From NCBI GenBank assembly GCA_021029595.1, contig JAJJOY010000008.1, forward strand, positions 62,001-126,000: DNA of 64,000 bases, written 5' to 3'. The translations under genes and the position numbers were made by a program. Under the pieces are notes generated by a model, which worked only from the letters and a program-made list of their open reading frames with translations, was not told the origin of the DNA and did no database searches. This document shows, one piece after another, positions 1 to 8,616 of this stretch (position 1 is its first letter; every line of letters starts with the position of its first letter). Source of the DNA: Hominenteromicrobium mulieris. GTDB lineage: Bacteria > Bacillota > Clostridia > Oscillospirales > Acutalibacteraceae.

Positions 1-1
1 A

Positions 2-181
2 TATCCGGGGCTGTTTCGACCGCTGTTTTTCGCGCAGAGAAACTACAATATGCACGCCACGCACGGCTCGCTTTTGGTGGAGGTCGGCACAGAGGTGAAT
101 ACGCAAAGGGAGGCGGACTACGCCGGGGAGCTGCTGGGCGAGACGATTCTGGCGGTTTTAAACGACATAGCGGAGGAATAG
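2..181 (+). CDS. spoIIP: Stage II sporulation protein P, C-terminal fragment (partial)
   Basis: The open frame enters from the left edge and gives 59 residues before a TAG stop. It contains the conserved end of the SpoIIP amidase family: YPGLFRPLFF, then RNYNMHATHGSLLVEVGTE, then an alpha-helical tail. SpoIIP is a membrane-anchored N-acetylmuramoyl-L-alanine amidase. With SpoIID and SpoIIM it degrades septal peptidoglycan during engulfment of the forespore. The catalytic core lies outside the window, so activity cannot be judged. The match rests on the characteristic C-terminal strand-helix. A different Amidase_3 protein is possible but less likely. The gene indicates an endospore-forming Firmicute lineage. 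Confidence 0.8.
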   Translation, partial: YPGLFRPLFFAQRNYNMHATHGSLLVEVGTEVNTQREADYAGELLGETILAVLNDIAEE

Positions 182-222
182 CGGAAAACGGACGGGGCAT
201 ACTGCATGCGGAGGTGTTTTGC

Positions 223-513
223 ATGCGCAAATGTGTGTGTTCCCGCGCGTTTTTGATGTCGTTTTTCTGCACCGTGCTGGTGCTGCTGTTTGTGTTTGGT
301 ATGCTGATGGTGGACGCCGAAGGAAGACGGTTGAGCTTTAATGACAACGCCCCGCCGGCGGAAATGCTGTATCAGGCGGACGGTAAGGCATTTTTGAAAA
401 TCAACGCGTTTGAGCTGGATGCGAAAATCCCCGTGACCGGGGCAGTGAAGGTGTGGCGGTTCTTTGAAAAGTTCTTTTGTTTGCCGCAGAGTTCTAACGG
501 CGAGCATGGTTAA
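223..513 (+). CDS. Small single-pass membrane protein, unknown function
   Basis: A 96-residue ORF follows spoIIP by about 40 bp. The ATG at 223 is preferred over the GTG at 214, because the GTG lies inside the ribosome-binding site (GGAGGT at 210-215) while the ATG sits 8 bases after it. Residues about 8-30 form one hydrophobic segment after a short basic, Cys-containing N-terminus. The rest is a small extracytoplasmic domain with no motif I recognise. Placement suggests co-transcription with spoIIP and possibly a sporulation role, which is inference only. Its stop codon lies at the very edge of a modular repeat, so the C-terminus (SSNGEHG) may have been shortened or extended by that element. 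Confidence 0.6.
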   Translation: MRKCVCSRAFLMSFFCTVLVLLFVFGMLMVDAEGRRLSFNDNAPPAEMLYQADGKAFLKINAFELDAKIPVTGAVKVWRFFEKFFCLPQSSNGEHG

Positions 514-731
514 AAGTCTTTAGTCAAGTTTTCTTCGAGAAAACTTGAAAGCGAACATAAGCGTTCGCTTGGATTCATCAAGGCAGAGCCTTGAGTCGCC
601 ATTCGCAAATGACGAAATCCTTTTGCCTACCCAAAGATCAGGAAAATAGAAAAATCGTCCGGTGGACGATTTTTCGTAAGAAACCCTATCAAGGGGTTTC
701 TTAAAAGGCGGCGTTGCCGCCTTTAGAAAAA
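510..731 (+). repeat. Modular hairpin repeat, copy A
   Basis: Noncoding stretch made of successive perfect or near-perfect hairpins: 525-547 (CAAGTTTTC arm), 549-570 (AAGCGAAC), 579-593 (CAAGGC), 651-673 (AAAATCGTCC, loop GGT), 678-702 (AAGAAACCC) and 704-724 (AAAGGCGGC). A linear core at about 593-642 (GAGTCGCCATTCGCAAA, then ACGAAATC, then TTTTGCC and AAAGATCAGGA) recurs at 60652-60701 and, inverted, near 63800-63849. The copy begins at the stop codon of the preceding ORF and is in the same sense. The remaining bases up to htpG (732-890) hold only an AT-rich promoter region. Confidence 0.8.
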
Positions 732-784
732 ATAATCCATGCGAAATTTAAATTTAAACCGTTCTTTTTTTAACCAAATTAAAA

Positions 785-812
785 TTGTTCGTGATTTTTT
801 AACAAATATATA
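785..812 (+). promoter_or_regulatory. Possible htpG promoter
   Basis: TTGTTC at 785-790 and TATATA at 807-812 are separated by 16 bases, about 80 bases before the htpG start, in the only AT-rich stretch of this gap. A second possible -10, TATAGT, lies at 814-819. No CIRCE-type inverted repeat (TTAGCACTC/GAGTGCTAA) is visible, so HrcA control is not indicated. Confidence 0.4.
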
Positions 813-890
813 GTATAGTTGTTAGAAAGAGAACGCGGGCGGATGAATGCGCGATTTTGATGCCCAAAATGAAAAAGAGGTAGAATTTGC

Positions 891-2771
891 ATGGCAAAAA
901 AACAGTTTAAAGCGGAGTCTAAAAGACTTCTTGATCTCATGATCAACTCTATTTATACCCATAAGGAGATTTTTCTGCGCGAGCTGATCTCCAACGCGAG
1001 TGACGCGATCGATAAGCTTTACTATAAATCCCTGGCGGACGGCGCTACGGGACTCAATCGTGACGACTTCCAGATCTTCCTTGCGGCGGATAAGGACAGC
1101 CGCACGCTGCGTATCCGCGATAACGGCATCGGCATGACGCAGGAGGAGCTTGACCAGAACCTCGGCGTCATCGCAAAGAGCGGCTCGCTGAAATTCAAGT
1201 CTGAAAACGAAAAGAACGAGGATATCGACATCATCGGTCAGTTCGGCGTGGGTTTCTATTCCGCGTTTATGGTCAGCGACCACGTGCGCGTGGAATCCAA
1301 GGCGTACGGCGCAGAGCAGGCGTATTGCTGGGAGTCCGACGGCGCGGACGGCTATACCATCCGCGAGTGCGAAAAGGCCGATCACGGCACCGAGATTATT
1401 TTGCATATCAAAGAGGACACCGAGGAAGAAAAGTACAGCGAGTTCCTCGATACATACCGCATTCGTTCGCTCGTGAAGAAGTATTCCGATTATATCCGCT
1501 ACCCCATCCGCATGGAGGTCGAAAAGACCCGTGCGAAGGAGGGTACGGAGAACGAATATGAGCACTATTTTGAGGTGGAGACCCTCAACAGTATGGTGCC
1601 GCTGTGGAAGAAGAATAAAAACGAGATCACTGCAGAAGAATACAACAGCTTCTATAAGGAGAAGTTCTACGATTGGCAGGACCCGCTGAAGGTTATCCAT
1701 ACCTCCGCAGAGGGTACAGCGACGTATAACGCACTGCTGTTTATCCCTGTAAAAGCGCCGATGGATTATTATTCGAGAGACTACGAAAAGGGTTTGCAGC
1801 TGTATGCTTCCGGCGTGCTCATTATGGAAAAGTGCGCAGACCTGCTGCCGGATTACTTCGGCTTTGTGAAGGGCCTTGTCGATTCGCAGGATCTGTCGCT
1901 GAATATCTCCCGTGAAATGCTGCAGCACGACCGTCAGTTAAAACTTATCGCGACGCGCATTGAGAAGAAGATTGCGTCGGAGCTTAAATCCATGCTGGAG
2001 CACGACAGAGAGAACTACGAGAAGTTCTTTGAAAGTTTCGGTTTGAGACTCAAATTCGGCATGTACGAGAACTACGGCATCAATAAGGATAAGCTCAAGG
2101 ATCTTGTGCTGTTCCGCTCCTCCACAGGCAAGATGCGCACGCTGAAAGAGTACGTTCAGGACATGAAGGAAGACCAGACCTGCATTTACTACGCGGCGGG
2201 CGAGACCCCGGAGCGCATTGCGCATCTGCCGCAGACCGAAGCCGTGCTTGACCGCGGCTACGAGGTGCTGTACCTTACGGACGATGTGGACGAGTTCGCG
2301 CTGATGGTGTTGCAGGAGTACGAAGGCAAGAGCTTCAAGAACGTTGCGGCGGAAGACGCACGCGTGCAGACCGAAGAAGAAAAGCAGGCTGCCGAAAAGC
2401 AGGCGGAGGAAAACAAGGCTCTGCTTGAGAAGATGAAGACGATTCTCGGCGAGCGTGTAAAGGACGTGCGTGTTTCGACGACACTTAAAAATCACCCCGT
2501 GTGCATCACGACGGACGGCGCGATCTCCATGGAGATGGAGAAGGTGCTAAACTCCATGCCGGGCGCGGAGCAGAAGGTGAAAGCCGAGCAGATATTTGAG
2601 CTCAACACCGAACACCCGGTGTTTGAGGTGCTGCGCCGCTTTGAAAACGACGAAGACAAGCTGAAAAAGTACACTGAAGTGCTGTACGATCAGGCGCTGC
2701 TTATTGAGGGCCGCTCCATTGAAGACCCGGTCGCTTACGCAAACAACGTCGCAGAGCTGCTTGCACAGTAA
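891..2771 (+). CDS. htpG: Molecular chaperone HtpG (Hsp90)
   Basis: This 626-residue protein is the usual length for bacterial Hsp90, a cytoplasmic ATP-dependent dimeric chaperone acting late in client folding. The N-terminal GHKL ATPase shows NASDA at 35-39 (Mg-coordinating Asn), DNGIGM at 77-82 and the lid/glycine motif [11 protein letters not shown] at 116-126. The middle domain holds a conserved SLNISRE segment with its ATP-contacting Arg. The C-terminal dimerisation region follows, without the eukaryotic MEEVD tail, as expected for bacteria. The start has GAGGT about 9 bases upstream. It appears to be transcribed alone or as first gene with the interrupted membrane-protein gene at 2799. 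Confidence 0.97.
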   Translation: MAKKQFKAESKRLLDLMINSIYTHKEIFLRELISNASDAIDKLYYKSLADGATGLNRDDFQIFLAADKDSRTLRIRDNGIGMTQEELDQNLGVIAKSGSLKFKSENEKNEDIDIIGQFGVGFYSAFMVSDHVRVESKAYGAEQAYCWESDGADGYTIRECEKADHGTEIILHIKEDTEEEKYSEFLDTYRIRSLVKKYSDYIRYPIRMEVEKTRAKEGTENEYEHYFEVETLNSMVPLWKKNKNEITAEEYNSFYKEKFYDWQDPLKVIHTSAEGTATYNALLFIPVKAPMDYYSRDYEKGLQLYASGVLIMEKCADLLPDYFGFVKGLVDSQDLSLNISREMLQHDRQLKLIATRIEKKIASELKSMLEHDRENYEKFFESFGLRLKFGMYENYGINKDKLKDLVLFRSSTGKMRTLKEYVQDMKEDQTCIYYAAGETPERIAHLPQTEAVLDRGYEVLYLTDDVDEFALMVLQEYEGKSFKNVAAEDARVQTEEEKQAAEKQAEENKALLEKMKTILGERVKDVRVSTTLKNHPVCITTDGAISMEMEKVLNSMPGAEQKVKAEQIFELNTEHPVFEVLRRFENDEDKLKKYTEVLYDQALLIEGRSIEDPVAYANNVAELLAQ

Positions 2772-2798
2772 AAAATATCCCCATTAGGAGGACGGGCT

Positions 2799-3545
2799 AT
2801 GAAGCCGAAAAGAAAACGGGACTTTACCGGCATGTTCATCATGGCGGTGTTGCTGAGCTTTATTCTGCCGCTTGGCTACCTTGTAGTACGTATTGTGTCG
2901 CACGGCGGCGGGACGGAGGAAGTGCGCAGCCGCGAAGACTATGTGCTGATGCTTTTGCAGTGCCTTTTGGGCATTGTCGCCATTGTGCTGCCGCTGCGGC
3001 TCATCCGGCAGAAAACGCTGTAGATTCCGCGCGTGATGCTGGTTTTGTACATTGCGTTTTTGTACTGCGCGATCTTCCTCGGCGAGGTGCGAAGCTTTTA
3101 CTACGCCGTACCGCAGTGGGACACGATTCTGCACACGATGAGCGGCGCAATGCTGGGCGCGCTTGGCTTTTCCATGATTGCGATTTTCAACAATGCGGAG
3201 CGCATACCGTTGAATCTTTCACCGGTGTTCATCGCCGTATTTGCGTTTTGCTTTGCGCTTGCGATGGGCGCGGTGTGGGAAATTTATGAATTCACGATGG
3301 ATTCCGTTTTCGGCACTAACATGCAGAAATATATGCTGGATAACGGCACGGCGCTTATTGGGCAGGCAGCCTTGCAGGACACGATGAAGGACATCATCGT
3401 GGACGCCATCGGCGCACTGGTGATGAGCACCATCGGCTACATTTCCCTCAAGTACAAAAAGGGCTGGGTGGAAAAGCTGATGATCCGTTTTCACGTGAAA
3501 AAGCCCGAAAAAAACGGGAAAACCAAAAAGGGAAAGGATGAATGA
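2799..3545 (+). pseudogene. Multi-pass membrane protein gene interrupted by an in-frame TAG
   Basis: Two open stretches, 2799-3023 and 3024-3545, lie in the same frame and are separated only by TAG at 3021-3023. Read through, they form one membrane protein of about 248 residues. It has TM segments in the first part (around residues 12-32 and 50-65) and more in the second. The latter holds the motifs GEVRSFYY, WDTILHTMSGAMLGALGF and GAVWEIYEFT, with a basic C-terminal tail. This pattern resembles small uncharacterised Firmicute membrane proteins of the DUF2238 kind (recalled, not searched). The start has a good site (AGGAGG, 8 bases). The downstream half could restart at GTG 3033 but has no ribosome-binding site. 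GAG to TAG is the simplest single-base origin. TAG is used as an ordinary stop elsewhere (spoIIP, nrdD), so recoding is unlikely. Confidence 0.7.
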
Positions 3546-4738
3546 GCATGAACGATAACCGGAACTACACGCCCGCTGGGCAGCCGGTGACGCAGCCGCT
3601 TTATAACGGGCAGCCGGTGTATACCGCGCCGCAGAATCCCGCGCCGGTGCAGAACCCGACGCCGGCGTATACATATCCGCCGCAGGGCGGGAACGGCGCG
3701 CCCGTTTATGCACAGCCGGTGCAGCAGCCTGTATATTACGCACCCGTACAGCCGCCGAAGTGGGCGGACCCCGCGCGTTTGGAGCAAAAGGAGCTGCGCC
3801 GCGCGGCCTCCCGCCTTTCGTTTGCGACCATGACCTCTTTGCCGATACAGGTTTTGTGGACGACGCTTGCAACGCTGATTTTAACGGTGTGCGGCGTGAA
3901 TTTTATGGGGCCGAACACCATTGGCGACTTTCCGCCGACGGCGTATTACCTTATTTCGTCCATTGCATCGTTCTTATCCATTGTGCTGCCGTTCTCGTTT
4001 TTTCTGTTCTTTGGGAAAAGAAAGCTCTCGGACACGGTGCTTGTGGAGAAAAACGGTGTGCTGAACAGTGTTTTGCTCGTCTTTGCGGGCCTTGCCGTCA
4101 GTGTTTTGATGAACATTCCCGCAAACCTCATCTCGCAGCTTTTGGAGGGCGCGGGGCTGAACGGCGACGCAAACACGGCAGACCTTTTGGCGCTGACGCC
4201 TGTGCAGGCGTTGACGATGTTCGTTTCGGTCGTGCTCGTCGCGCCGGTGACGGAGGAATTTGCGTTTCGCAGCGTGACGACGGCCGTCATGCGCCGCTGG
4301 GGTGACTGGCCTGCGGTGATCTTCTCCGCACTGATCTTCGGCATGGCGCATTACAGCATTCAGTCCTTGCCCGTGGTGCTTATGGCGGGCTTTGTAATGG
4401 CGCTTTTGTATGTGCGTACCCGCAACATTTGGGTGAACATTTTCGTGCACATGCTCAATAATCTGCTTGCGACGCTGCCCATCGCCCTTGAGGGGCTTGT
4501 GGGCGCGGATGCGGCGAATATCGCGAGCAATTTGCTGACGTATATCGTGTACGGCTTGGGGCTGATTGCGCTTGTGGTGCTGCTTATCCGCAATTTCACC
4601 GGTCATAAGGTGTTCCGCACGCCCATGCAGCGCGGCGTACCGGTACGCGGAAAGGCGTTGTGGATGTTCGTGAATCCCGGTTTCATCTGCTACTATGTGC
4701 TGTTTGTTGTAATGTGTATCGTGACGCTGTATTCGTAA
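3542..4738 (+). CDS. CPBP-family intramembrane metalloprotease with Pro/Gln/Tyr-rich N-terminus
   Basis: A 398-residue protein. Residues 1-75 are low complexity, rich in Pro, Gln, Tyr and Val, and probably cytoplasmic and disordered. The rest is a multi-pass membrane domain. The CPBP (CAAX protease and bacteriocin-processing, Abi) motifs are present in order: EEFAFR at 238-243, FGMAH at 266-270 and HMLNN at 303-307. These are the expected Glu and His residues of this metal-dependent intramembrane protease family. Family members act in protein maturation, self-immunity to bacteriocins or unknown processing, and no substrate is evident here. The start overlaps the end of the interrupted gene by 4 bases (ATGA), so the two were once translationally coupled. 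Confidence 0.85.
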   Translation: MSMNDNRNYTPAGQPVTQPLYNGQPVYTAPQNPAPVQNPTPAYTYPPQGGNGAPVYAQPVQQPVYYAPVQPPKWADPARLEQKELRRAASRLSFATMTSLPIQVLWTTLATLILTVCGVNFMGPNTIGDFPPTAYYLISSIASFLSIVLPFSFFLFFGKRKLSDTVLVEKNGVLNSVLLVFAGLAVSVLMNIPANLISQLLEGAGLNGDANTADLLALTPVQALTMFVSVVLVAPVTEEFAFRSVTTAVMRRWGDWPAVIFSALIFGMAHYSIQSLPVVLMAGFVMALLYVRTRNIWVNIFVHMLNNLLATLPIALEGLVGADAANIASNLLTYIVYGLGLIALVVLLIRNFTGHKVFRTPMQRGVPVRGKALWMFVNPGFICYYVLFVVMCIVTLYS

Positions 4739-4746
4739 GGGGACAT

Positions 4747-5241
4747 ATGCCGTATAATGCCATGAAAAACCGCGCGTTTGTGCCGGAGGAAAAGTTCATG
4801 CGCGAGGCGCTTTCGCTTGCGGAAGAAGCCTTTTCGGCAGGTGAAGTGCCGGTGGGCGCCGTTGTTGTGAAGGACGGCAAAGTCATCGGGCGTGGGCGGA
4901 ATCGGCGAGAAGAGCATCAGAGTGTGCTTGGCCATGCGGAGCTGGAAGCGATGGAACAGGCGGCAAAAGTGCTCGGCTCCTGGCGGTTGACCGGCTGTAC
5001 GCTGTATGTGACGCTGGAGCCGTGTCCCATGTGTGCGGGCGCGACGGTAAACGCCCGCGTGGACCGCATTGTGTTCGGCACGGAAGACGAAGCTATGGGT
5101 GCGTGCGGCACGGCTGTGTCGGTGACGTCGCTCAAAAATGCCTTTAAACCCGAATTATACCGAGGATTGCTGTGTGAAGAATGCACGGCAATCCTGCGCC
5201 GGTTCTTCAAAGCCAGACGCGCGGAACGAACCGAAAAATAA
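4747..5241 (+). CDS. tadA: tRNA-specific adenosine-34 deaminase
   Basis: TadA converts the wobble adenosine of tRNA-Arg(ACG) to inosine in the cytoplasm. The 164-residue reading has the zinc and catalytic motifs HAE at 63-65 and PCPMC at 92-96, with VPVGAVVV before them. The start is uncertain. ATG 4747 keeps the usual EEKFMREAL lead-in and lies 4 bases after AGGGG. ATG 4798 has a better-spaced GGAGG but would remove the first helix turn found in homologues. A third ATG is at 4762. The gene follows the CPBP protease by 8 bases and ends at a strong terminator. Confidence 0.93.
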   Translation: MPYNAMKNRAFVPEEKFMREALSLAEEAFSAGEVPVGAVVVKDGKVIGRGRNRREEHQSVLGHAELEAMEQAAKVLGSWRLTGCTLYVTLEPCPMCAGATVNARVDRIVFGTEDEAMGACGTAVSVTSLKNAFKPELYRGLLCEECTAILRRFFKARRAERTEK

Positions 5242-5245
5242 AAGA

Positions 5246-5287
5246 CCCGCATTGCAAACGGAATTTCCGGCTGCAATGCGGGTTTTT
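5246..5287 (+). terminator. Bidirectional Rho-independent terminator between tadA and the ATP-grasp gene
   Basis: An 11-bp perfect stem (CCCGCATTGCA at 5246-5256 with TGCAATGCGGG at 5272-5282) is followed by TTTTT on the plus strand. On the minus strand the stem is followed by TCTTTTATTTTT, so it can serve both converging genes. Confidence 0.9.
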
Positions 5288-5312
5288 GCGTATGATTTTA
5301 AAATTATGTAAA

Positions 5313-6344
5313 CTAAAACTCCGGGATGATGGAGCGGACGAGGGGGCGGAGGCCGGTGCCGGGGTTCTCCTGCTGGTGGTAGATCTGCCCGTCGTAGGCG
5401 GGGAGGTTGTTGCCTTCCACCAAAACGGGACCGGTGGGGGTGATGCCCACGTCCCAGCCGACGTACCGCATGTCGGGGCGGATCTTCGCGGCTTTTTTGC
5501 ACAGCGCAATCGCTTCATCAAAATATGGCACGCGGAAGTTTATGAATGGCGTGCAGGTATCGGGGTGCATGTCGAAATACATGCCGGTTTTATCGGACAT
5601 AGCGGGGCGGCGGATGACACCGTCGTCGCAGATGAGCGCGTTGAGCCCGCCGCTTGTGGTGTTATCTACAAATGAGCCGTGGCGGCCCGTGCGCACAAAG
5701 CTGTACAGCACATGCACGTCGCCTTTGTCATCTGTTAAGGTGCAGACGCGCAGGGTGTTGAGCGAATACGGATACAGCGCGCTCATTTCCGGGTGCTGTT
5801 GTAAGGCTTCCTCCACGAGCAGTAAGCCGTTTTGCACCCAGTTTTCGCGCAGCCTTTTCACGGCCTCTCGGTCGTTTAAATCGGTCCCGGCGCTGTCAAA
5901 GCGTTTGACCCCCAGACCGCCGAAGCTTTCCGGCTCTTTTAAAAACACCACGGGGTGGTGGCGCAGAAAATCGGCAAGCGCGTCCTCACCGGCTTCATTG
6001 AGGTCTAAAAATGACCGTCCGAGGTACGGCGCAAACGTGCGGCAGAACAGCAGCTTGTTTTCAAAATAGGGGCGGTCTTCAGGGCTGTTTACCATGCGGG
6101 TCAAGCGCCAGTTATCCTGCATGGTGAAGAATGTGTTTCTCGCCTTTGCGCCGTGGATGTGCGCAAAACCGAAAATGTGGTAATCGTAAAATCCCACGTT
6201 ATACCGCAAAATGCAGTACAGCATATCCGCCATGATGACGGGTGTGGGCGTTTTGGTCTCCTTTTTGACGTCGCGAACATACACCATCATGCGCTTTGCG
6301 TCAAAACCGCGAATGCGGCGCAGTAAAAGCTCCAGCTTCAGCAT
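5313..6344 (-). CDS. Sugar-transfer-associated ATP-grasp family protein
   Basis: A 343-residue soluble protein. Mid-protein segments VFLKEPESFGGLGVKRF, LLVEEALQQHPEM and LNTLRVCTL, and the C-terminal WDVGITPTGPVLVEGNN, correspond to ATP-grasp nucleotide and metal sites, the last Glu-Gly-Asn being the Mg-binding end. They resemble the ATP-grasp group often found with polysaccharide or cell-envelope glycan genes. ATP-grasp enzymes join a carboxylate to an amine or similar nucleophile through an acyl phosphate. The substrate here is unknown. No glycan cluster is adjacent: it is a single leftward gene between two terminators. The ATG at 6344 has AAGGAG about 11 bases upstream. Confidence 0.75.
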   Translation of the reverse strand: MLKLELLLRRIRGFDAKRMMVYVRDVKKETKTPTPVIMADMLYCILRYNVGFYDYHIFGFAHIHGAKARNTFFTMQDNWRLTRMVNSPEDRPYFENKLLFCRTFAPYLGRSFLDLNEAGEDALADFLRHHPVVFLKEPESFGGLGVKRFDSAGTDLNDREAVKRLRENWVQNGLLLVEEALQQHPEMSALYPYSLNTLRVCTLTDDKGDVHVLYSFVRTGRHGSFVDNTTSGGLNALICDDGVIRRPAMSDKTGMYFDMHPDTCTPFINFRVPYFDEAIALCKKAAKIRPDMRYVGWDVGITPTGPVLVEGNNLPAYDGQIYHQQENPGTGLRPLVRSIIPEF

Positions 6345-6488
6345 TTCTTAAAAACTCCTTACGAAATTCTTACAATTTTAAATAAAATACAAGAATGATT
6401 TTTGTTGATTTTATTATAGCATAAACCTGTTTAAAAGGAAAGAAAAAGATTTGCAAATAATATTAGCAAATGCTTTTGCAAAGCGAAA

Positions 6489-6511
6489 CCCCGCTGCGTT
6501 AAACAGCGGGG
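6489..6511 (-). terminator. Terminator-like hairpin downstream of the CBS-domain transporter gene
   Basis: CCCCGCTG (6489-6496) pairs with CAGCGGGG (6504-6511), an 8-bp GC-rich stem just beyond the 3' end of the leftward gene at 6545. The T-run on the minus strand is weak (TTTCGCTTTG), so termination may be partial. Confidence 0.55.
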
Positions 6512-6544
6512 CGCAATTAGGAACGATTTATGAATTATGGAATT

Positions 6545-7804
6545 TTATGCTTCTTCGGACTCTTCCTTTTTCGGGGACACAGTGATGCGCACGCGGGTGG
6601 CACGCTGGTACTCTGTTTCTTCTACAACGACATGCAGGTTTTCAAAATCAAAGCAGTCGCCCTTTTCGGGGATGCGATCGAGCTGCTCGATGACCCAACC
6701 GTTGATGGTGGAGGCTTCGGAATCGGACTTCAAATGGAAGTATTCAAGAAGGTCGTCAAGGTTGGTGGAGCAATCGACAAGGTATTCGTTGTCGCTGACC
6801 TTTTGAAACGCTTCCACTACTTCGTCGTGTTCGTCCCAGATCTCGCCGACAAGCTCTTCGATGATGTCTTCCAGCGTGACGATGCCCTCGGTGCCGCCGA
6901 ACTCATCCACGATGACGGCAAGGTGCGATTTGTTCTGCTGCAAAAGCTTTAAAAGCGCGGAAATTTTCATCGAAGGCGGGATGAACTCCACGGGCTTGAT
7001 GATCTGCTTCACCGCGTTGCCGTCGCGCAGCACGAGGTTATGAAAATCTTTCTCATTGATAATGCCGACGATGCTGTCAATCGTCTCCTCATACACCGGC
7101 AGGCGCGAAAAGCCTGTTTCCGTAAAGAGGTCGGCGACTTCCTGCACGGTGCTCGTCTTATCCACGGCTTCCACGTCTACGCGCGGCGTCATGATATCGA
7201 TGGCTTCAAGGTCGTCGAACTCAATGACGTTGTGGATAAGCTCGCTTTCGTTTTCATTGATACCGCCGTCGTGCTCGGCTTCCTCCACGATGGTGAGCAG
7301 TTCGCTTTCCGAAATGGTACGATCGTTAGAGACCTTTACGAATTTTTTCACCAGCTTTTTGATGCCCACAAGACATACGTTAATGGGCTTGAAGACGTAA
7401 ATGAGCACGTTGATGATGGGCGCGGAAAACATAGCGAACGCTTCCGGGGACTCTTTTGCGATGCTTTTCGGCGTGACCTCGCCGAAAATGAGCACGATGA
7501 TCGTCATGGCGATGGTGGAAACGGTGGGACCGTTGTCGCCGAATGCTTTGATAAACAAAACGGTGGCGAGAGAAGACGCACTGATGTTGACGATGTTGTT
7601 TCCCACCAGAACGGAAGAGATGAGCTCGTCGTAATTATCCACGAGCTTATAGGCGAGCTTTGCGCGCTTGTTGCCGTTATCGGTCAAGTTTTTGAGCCGG
7701 ATACGGTTGAGCGACGAAAACGCCGTTTCCGTGGCGGAGAAATAGGCGGACAAAACGATCAGAACGATCAACGCTATGATCAACCCTGTACTGTGACTGT
7801 CCAT
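6545..7804 (-). CDS. HlyC/CorC family transporter (CNNM-CBS-CorC domains)
   Basis: A 419-residue inner membrane protein. Residues about 1-180 form a CNNM/DUF21 domain with several TM segments, including SAYFSATETAFSSLNR, VLVGNNIVNI and FGEVTPKSIA. Next comes a tandem CBS pair that binds adenine nucleotides, with FDDLEAIDIMTPR before it and VDEFGGTEGIVTLEDIIEE at its end. The last about 85 residues are a CorC_HlyC domain. Family members are implicated in Mg/Co efflux or in cation homeostasis, while the older haemolysin label is misleading. The ribosome-binding site is unusually weak: the purine-rich stretch lies well upstream of ATG 7804. Confidence 0.9.
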   Translation of the reverse strand: MDSHSTGLIIALIVLIVLSAYFSATETAFSSLNRIRLKNLTDNGNKRAKLAYKLVDNYDELISSVLVGNNIVNISASSLATVLFIKAFGDNGPTVSTIAMTIIVLIFGEVTPKSIAKESPEAFAMFSAPIINVLIYVFKPINVCLVGIKKLVKKFVKVSNDRTISESELLTIVEEAEHDGGINENESELIHNVIEFDDLEAIDIMTPRVDVEAVDKTSTVQEVADLFTETGFSRLPVYEETIDSIVGIINEKDFHNLVLRDGNAVKQIIKPVEFIPPSMKISALLKLLQQNKSHLAVIVDEFGGTEGIVTLEDIIEELVGEIWDEHDEVVEAFQKVSDNEYLVDCSTNLDDLLEYFHLKSDSEASTINGWVIEQLDRIPEKGDCFDFENLHVVVEETEYQRATRVRITVSPKKEESEEA

Positions 7805-7940
7805 CTGAGAAAAAATAACCTGTCTTTCCTACAAAAAATTTGCCGCAGCCATATGCCGCTTGGCATGTATGATAATATCGTATATTACCACAATACGCGA
7901 AAAAAAGCAAATCGAAAACCTGTAAATTTTTTGAAAACGC

Positions 7941-7979
7941 AAAAAGCGCAGGAGCTTTTCAAAACTTCCGCGCCTTTTT
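7941..7979 (-). terminator. Terminator after the lipoprotein gene
   Basis: On the minus strand AAAGGCGCGGAAG and CTCCTGCGCTTTTT form a GC-rich hairpin with one bulge and a terminal U-run, immediately 3' of the leftward lipoprotein gene. Confidence 0.65.
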
Positions 7980-7987
7980 ACAGAGCT

Positions 7988-8575
7988 TTATGAAATTTGT
8001 GCACGCTCTTTCGGCAAAAACGTGAGCTTTACGCGCGCCGAGCCGTTTTCGTTCGGATAGTAATAAAGGTAAAGCAGCGACTCGTTTTTACCGAGACCGC
8101 GCCACTGGTATTGTAAGGCGCAGACATTTTCGCCGCCTGCATCTTTTTGCAGCGCCGCAAAAAGCGTATCGGTATCGTCTTCGGCGGAAACGCCGTCCAT
8201 GTTCACGTCGGTCGTGAACGGTCCGCCGAGCGCTTTTTCAAGCTCATCATAGCAGGTGCGCATGTATGAAAAGCCGTCATCATTCGGCGTGCACGGTACG
8301 GTGAGCTCTGCGTAGTTGAGCTTGCCGGCGGAGGTTTCATCGCCGCGGTATGCATCAAACGAGAGCTGCACATCGGCGGTTTTGCCGTAAACGTCAACGG
8401 TATAATCGGAGAGCGCCTGTTCGGTAGTACCGAGCGTTTTCAGCGCATCGGTTTTCCCCTGTCCCACAGAGCCGATAAACGTTTCGGGGAATGAGGCTTT
8501 CGAGCCGGTTGAGCACCCGACAAGGCATGTAAACATCGCCAAAAGGCAGAACATGATCGCAAATTGCTTTTTCAT
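7988..8575 (-). CDS. Predicted lipoprotein, unknown function
   Basis: A 195-residue exported protein. The N-terminus is a type II signal peptide: MKKQ, a hydrophobic stretch, then the lipobox LVGC with the lipidated Cys near residue 21, followed by STGSK. The ATG at 8575 is preferred over the GTG at 8587, which lies inside the purine-rich binding site (GAGTGG). The mature part is acidic with alternating beta-strand-like segments and no motif I recognise. It lies upstream of the CBS transporter gene but is separated from it by a terminator. The role is unknown; substrate-binding or envelope-stress lipoproteins have similar size. Confidence 0.75.
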   Translation of the reverse strand: MKKQFAIMFCLLAMFTCLVGCSTGSKASFPETFIGSVGQGKTDALKTLGTTEQALSDYTVDVYGKTADVQLSFDAYRGDETSAGKLNYAELTVPCTPNDDGFSYMRTCYDELEKALGGPFTTDVNMDGVSAEDDTDTLFAALQKDAGGENVCALQYQWRGLGKNESLLYLYYYPNENGSARVKLTFLPKERAQIS

Positions 8576-8616
8576 TGTCTTAACCACTCACTTGTTATGA
8601 TTAAATATTATTGAGA

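Noticed and set aside
514..890. CRISPR array or tRNA genes in the hairpin-rich gap
   Set aside because: The repeats are palindromes of different sequence, not equal direct repeats with spacers, and no tRNA cloverleaf or TTC-arm pattern is visible; the same holds for 60576-60986.
3021..3023. Reading TAG as a sense codon (pyrrolysine or suppressor)
   Set aside because: TAG terminates spoIIP and nrdD in this window, and no pyl genes or suppressor tRNA are seen.
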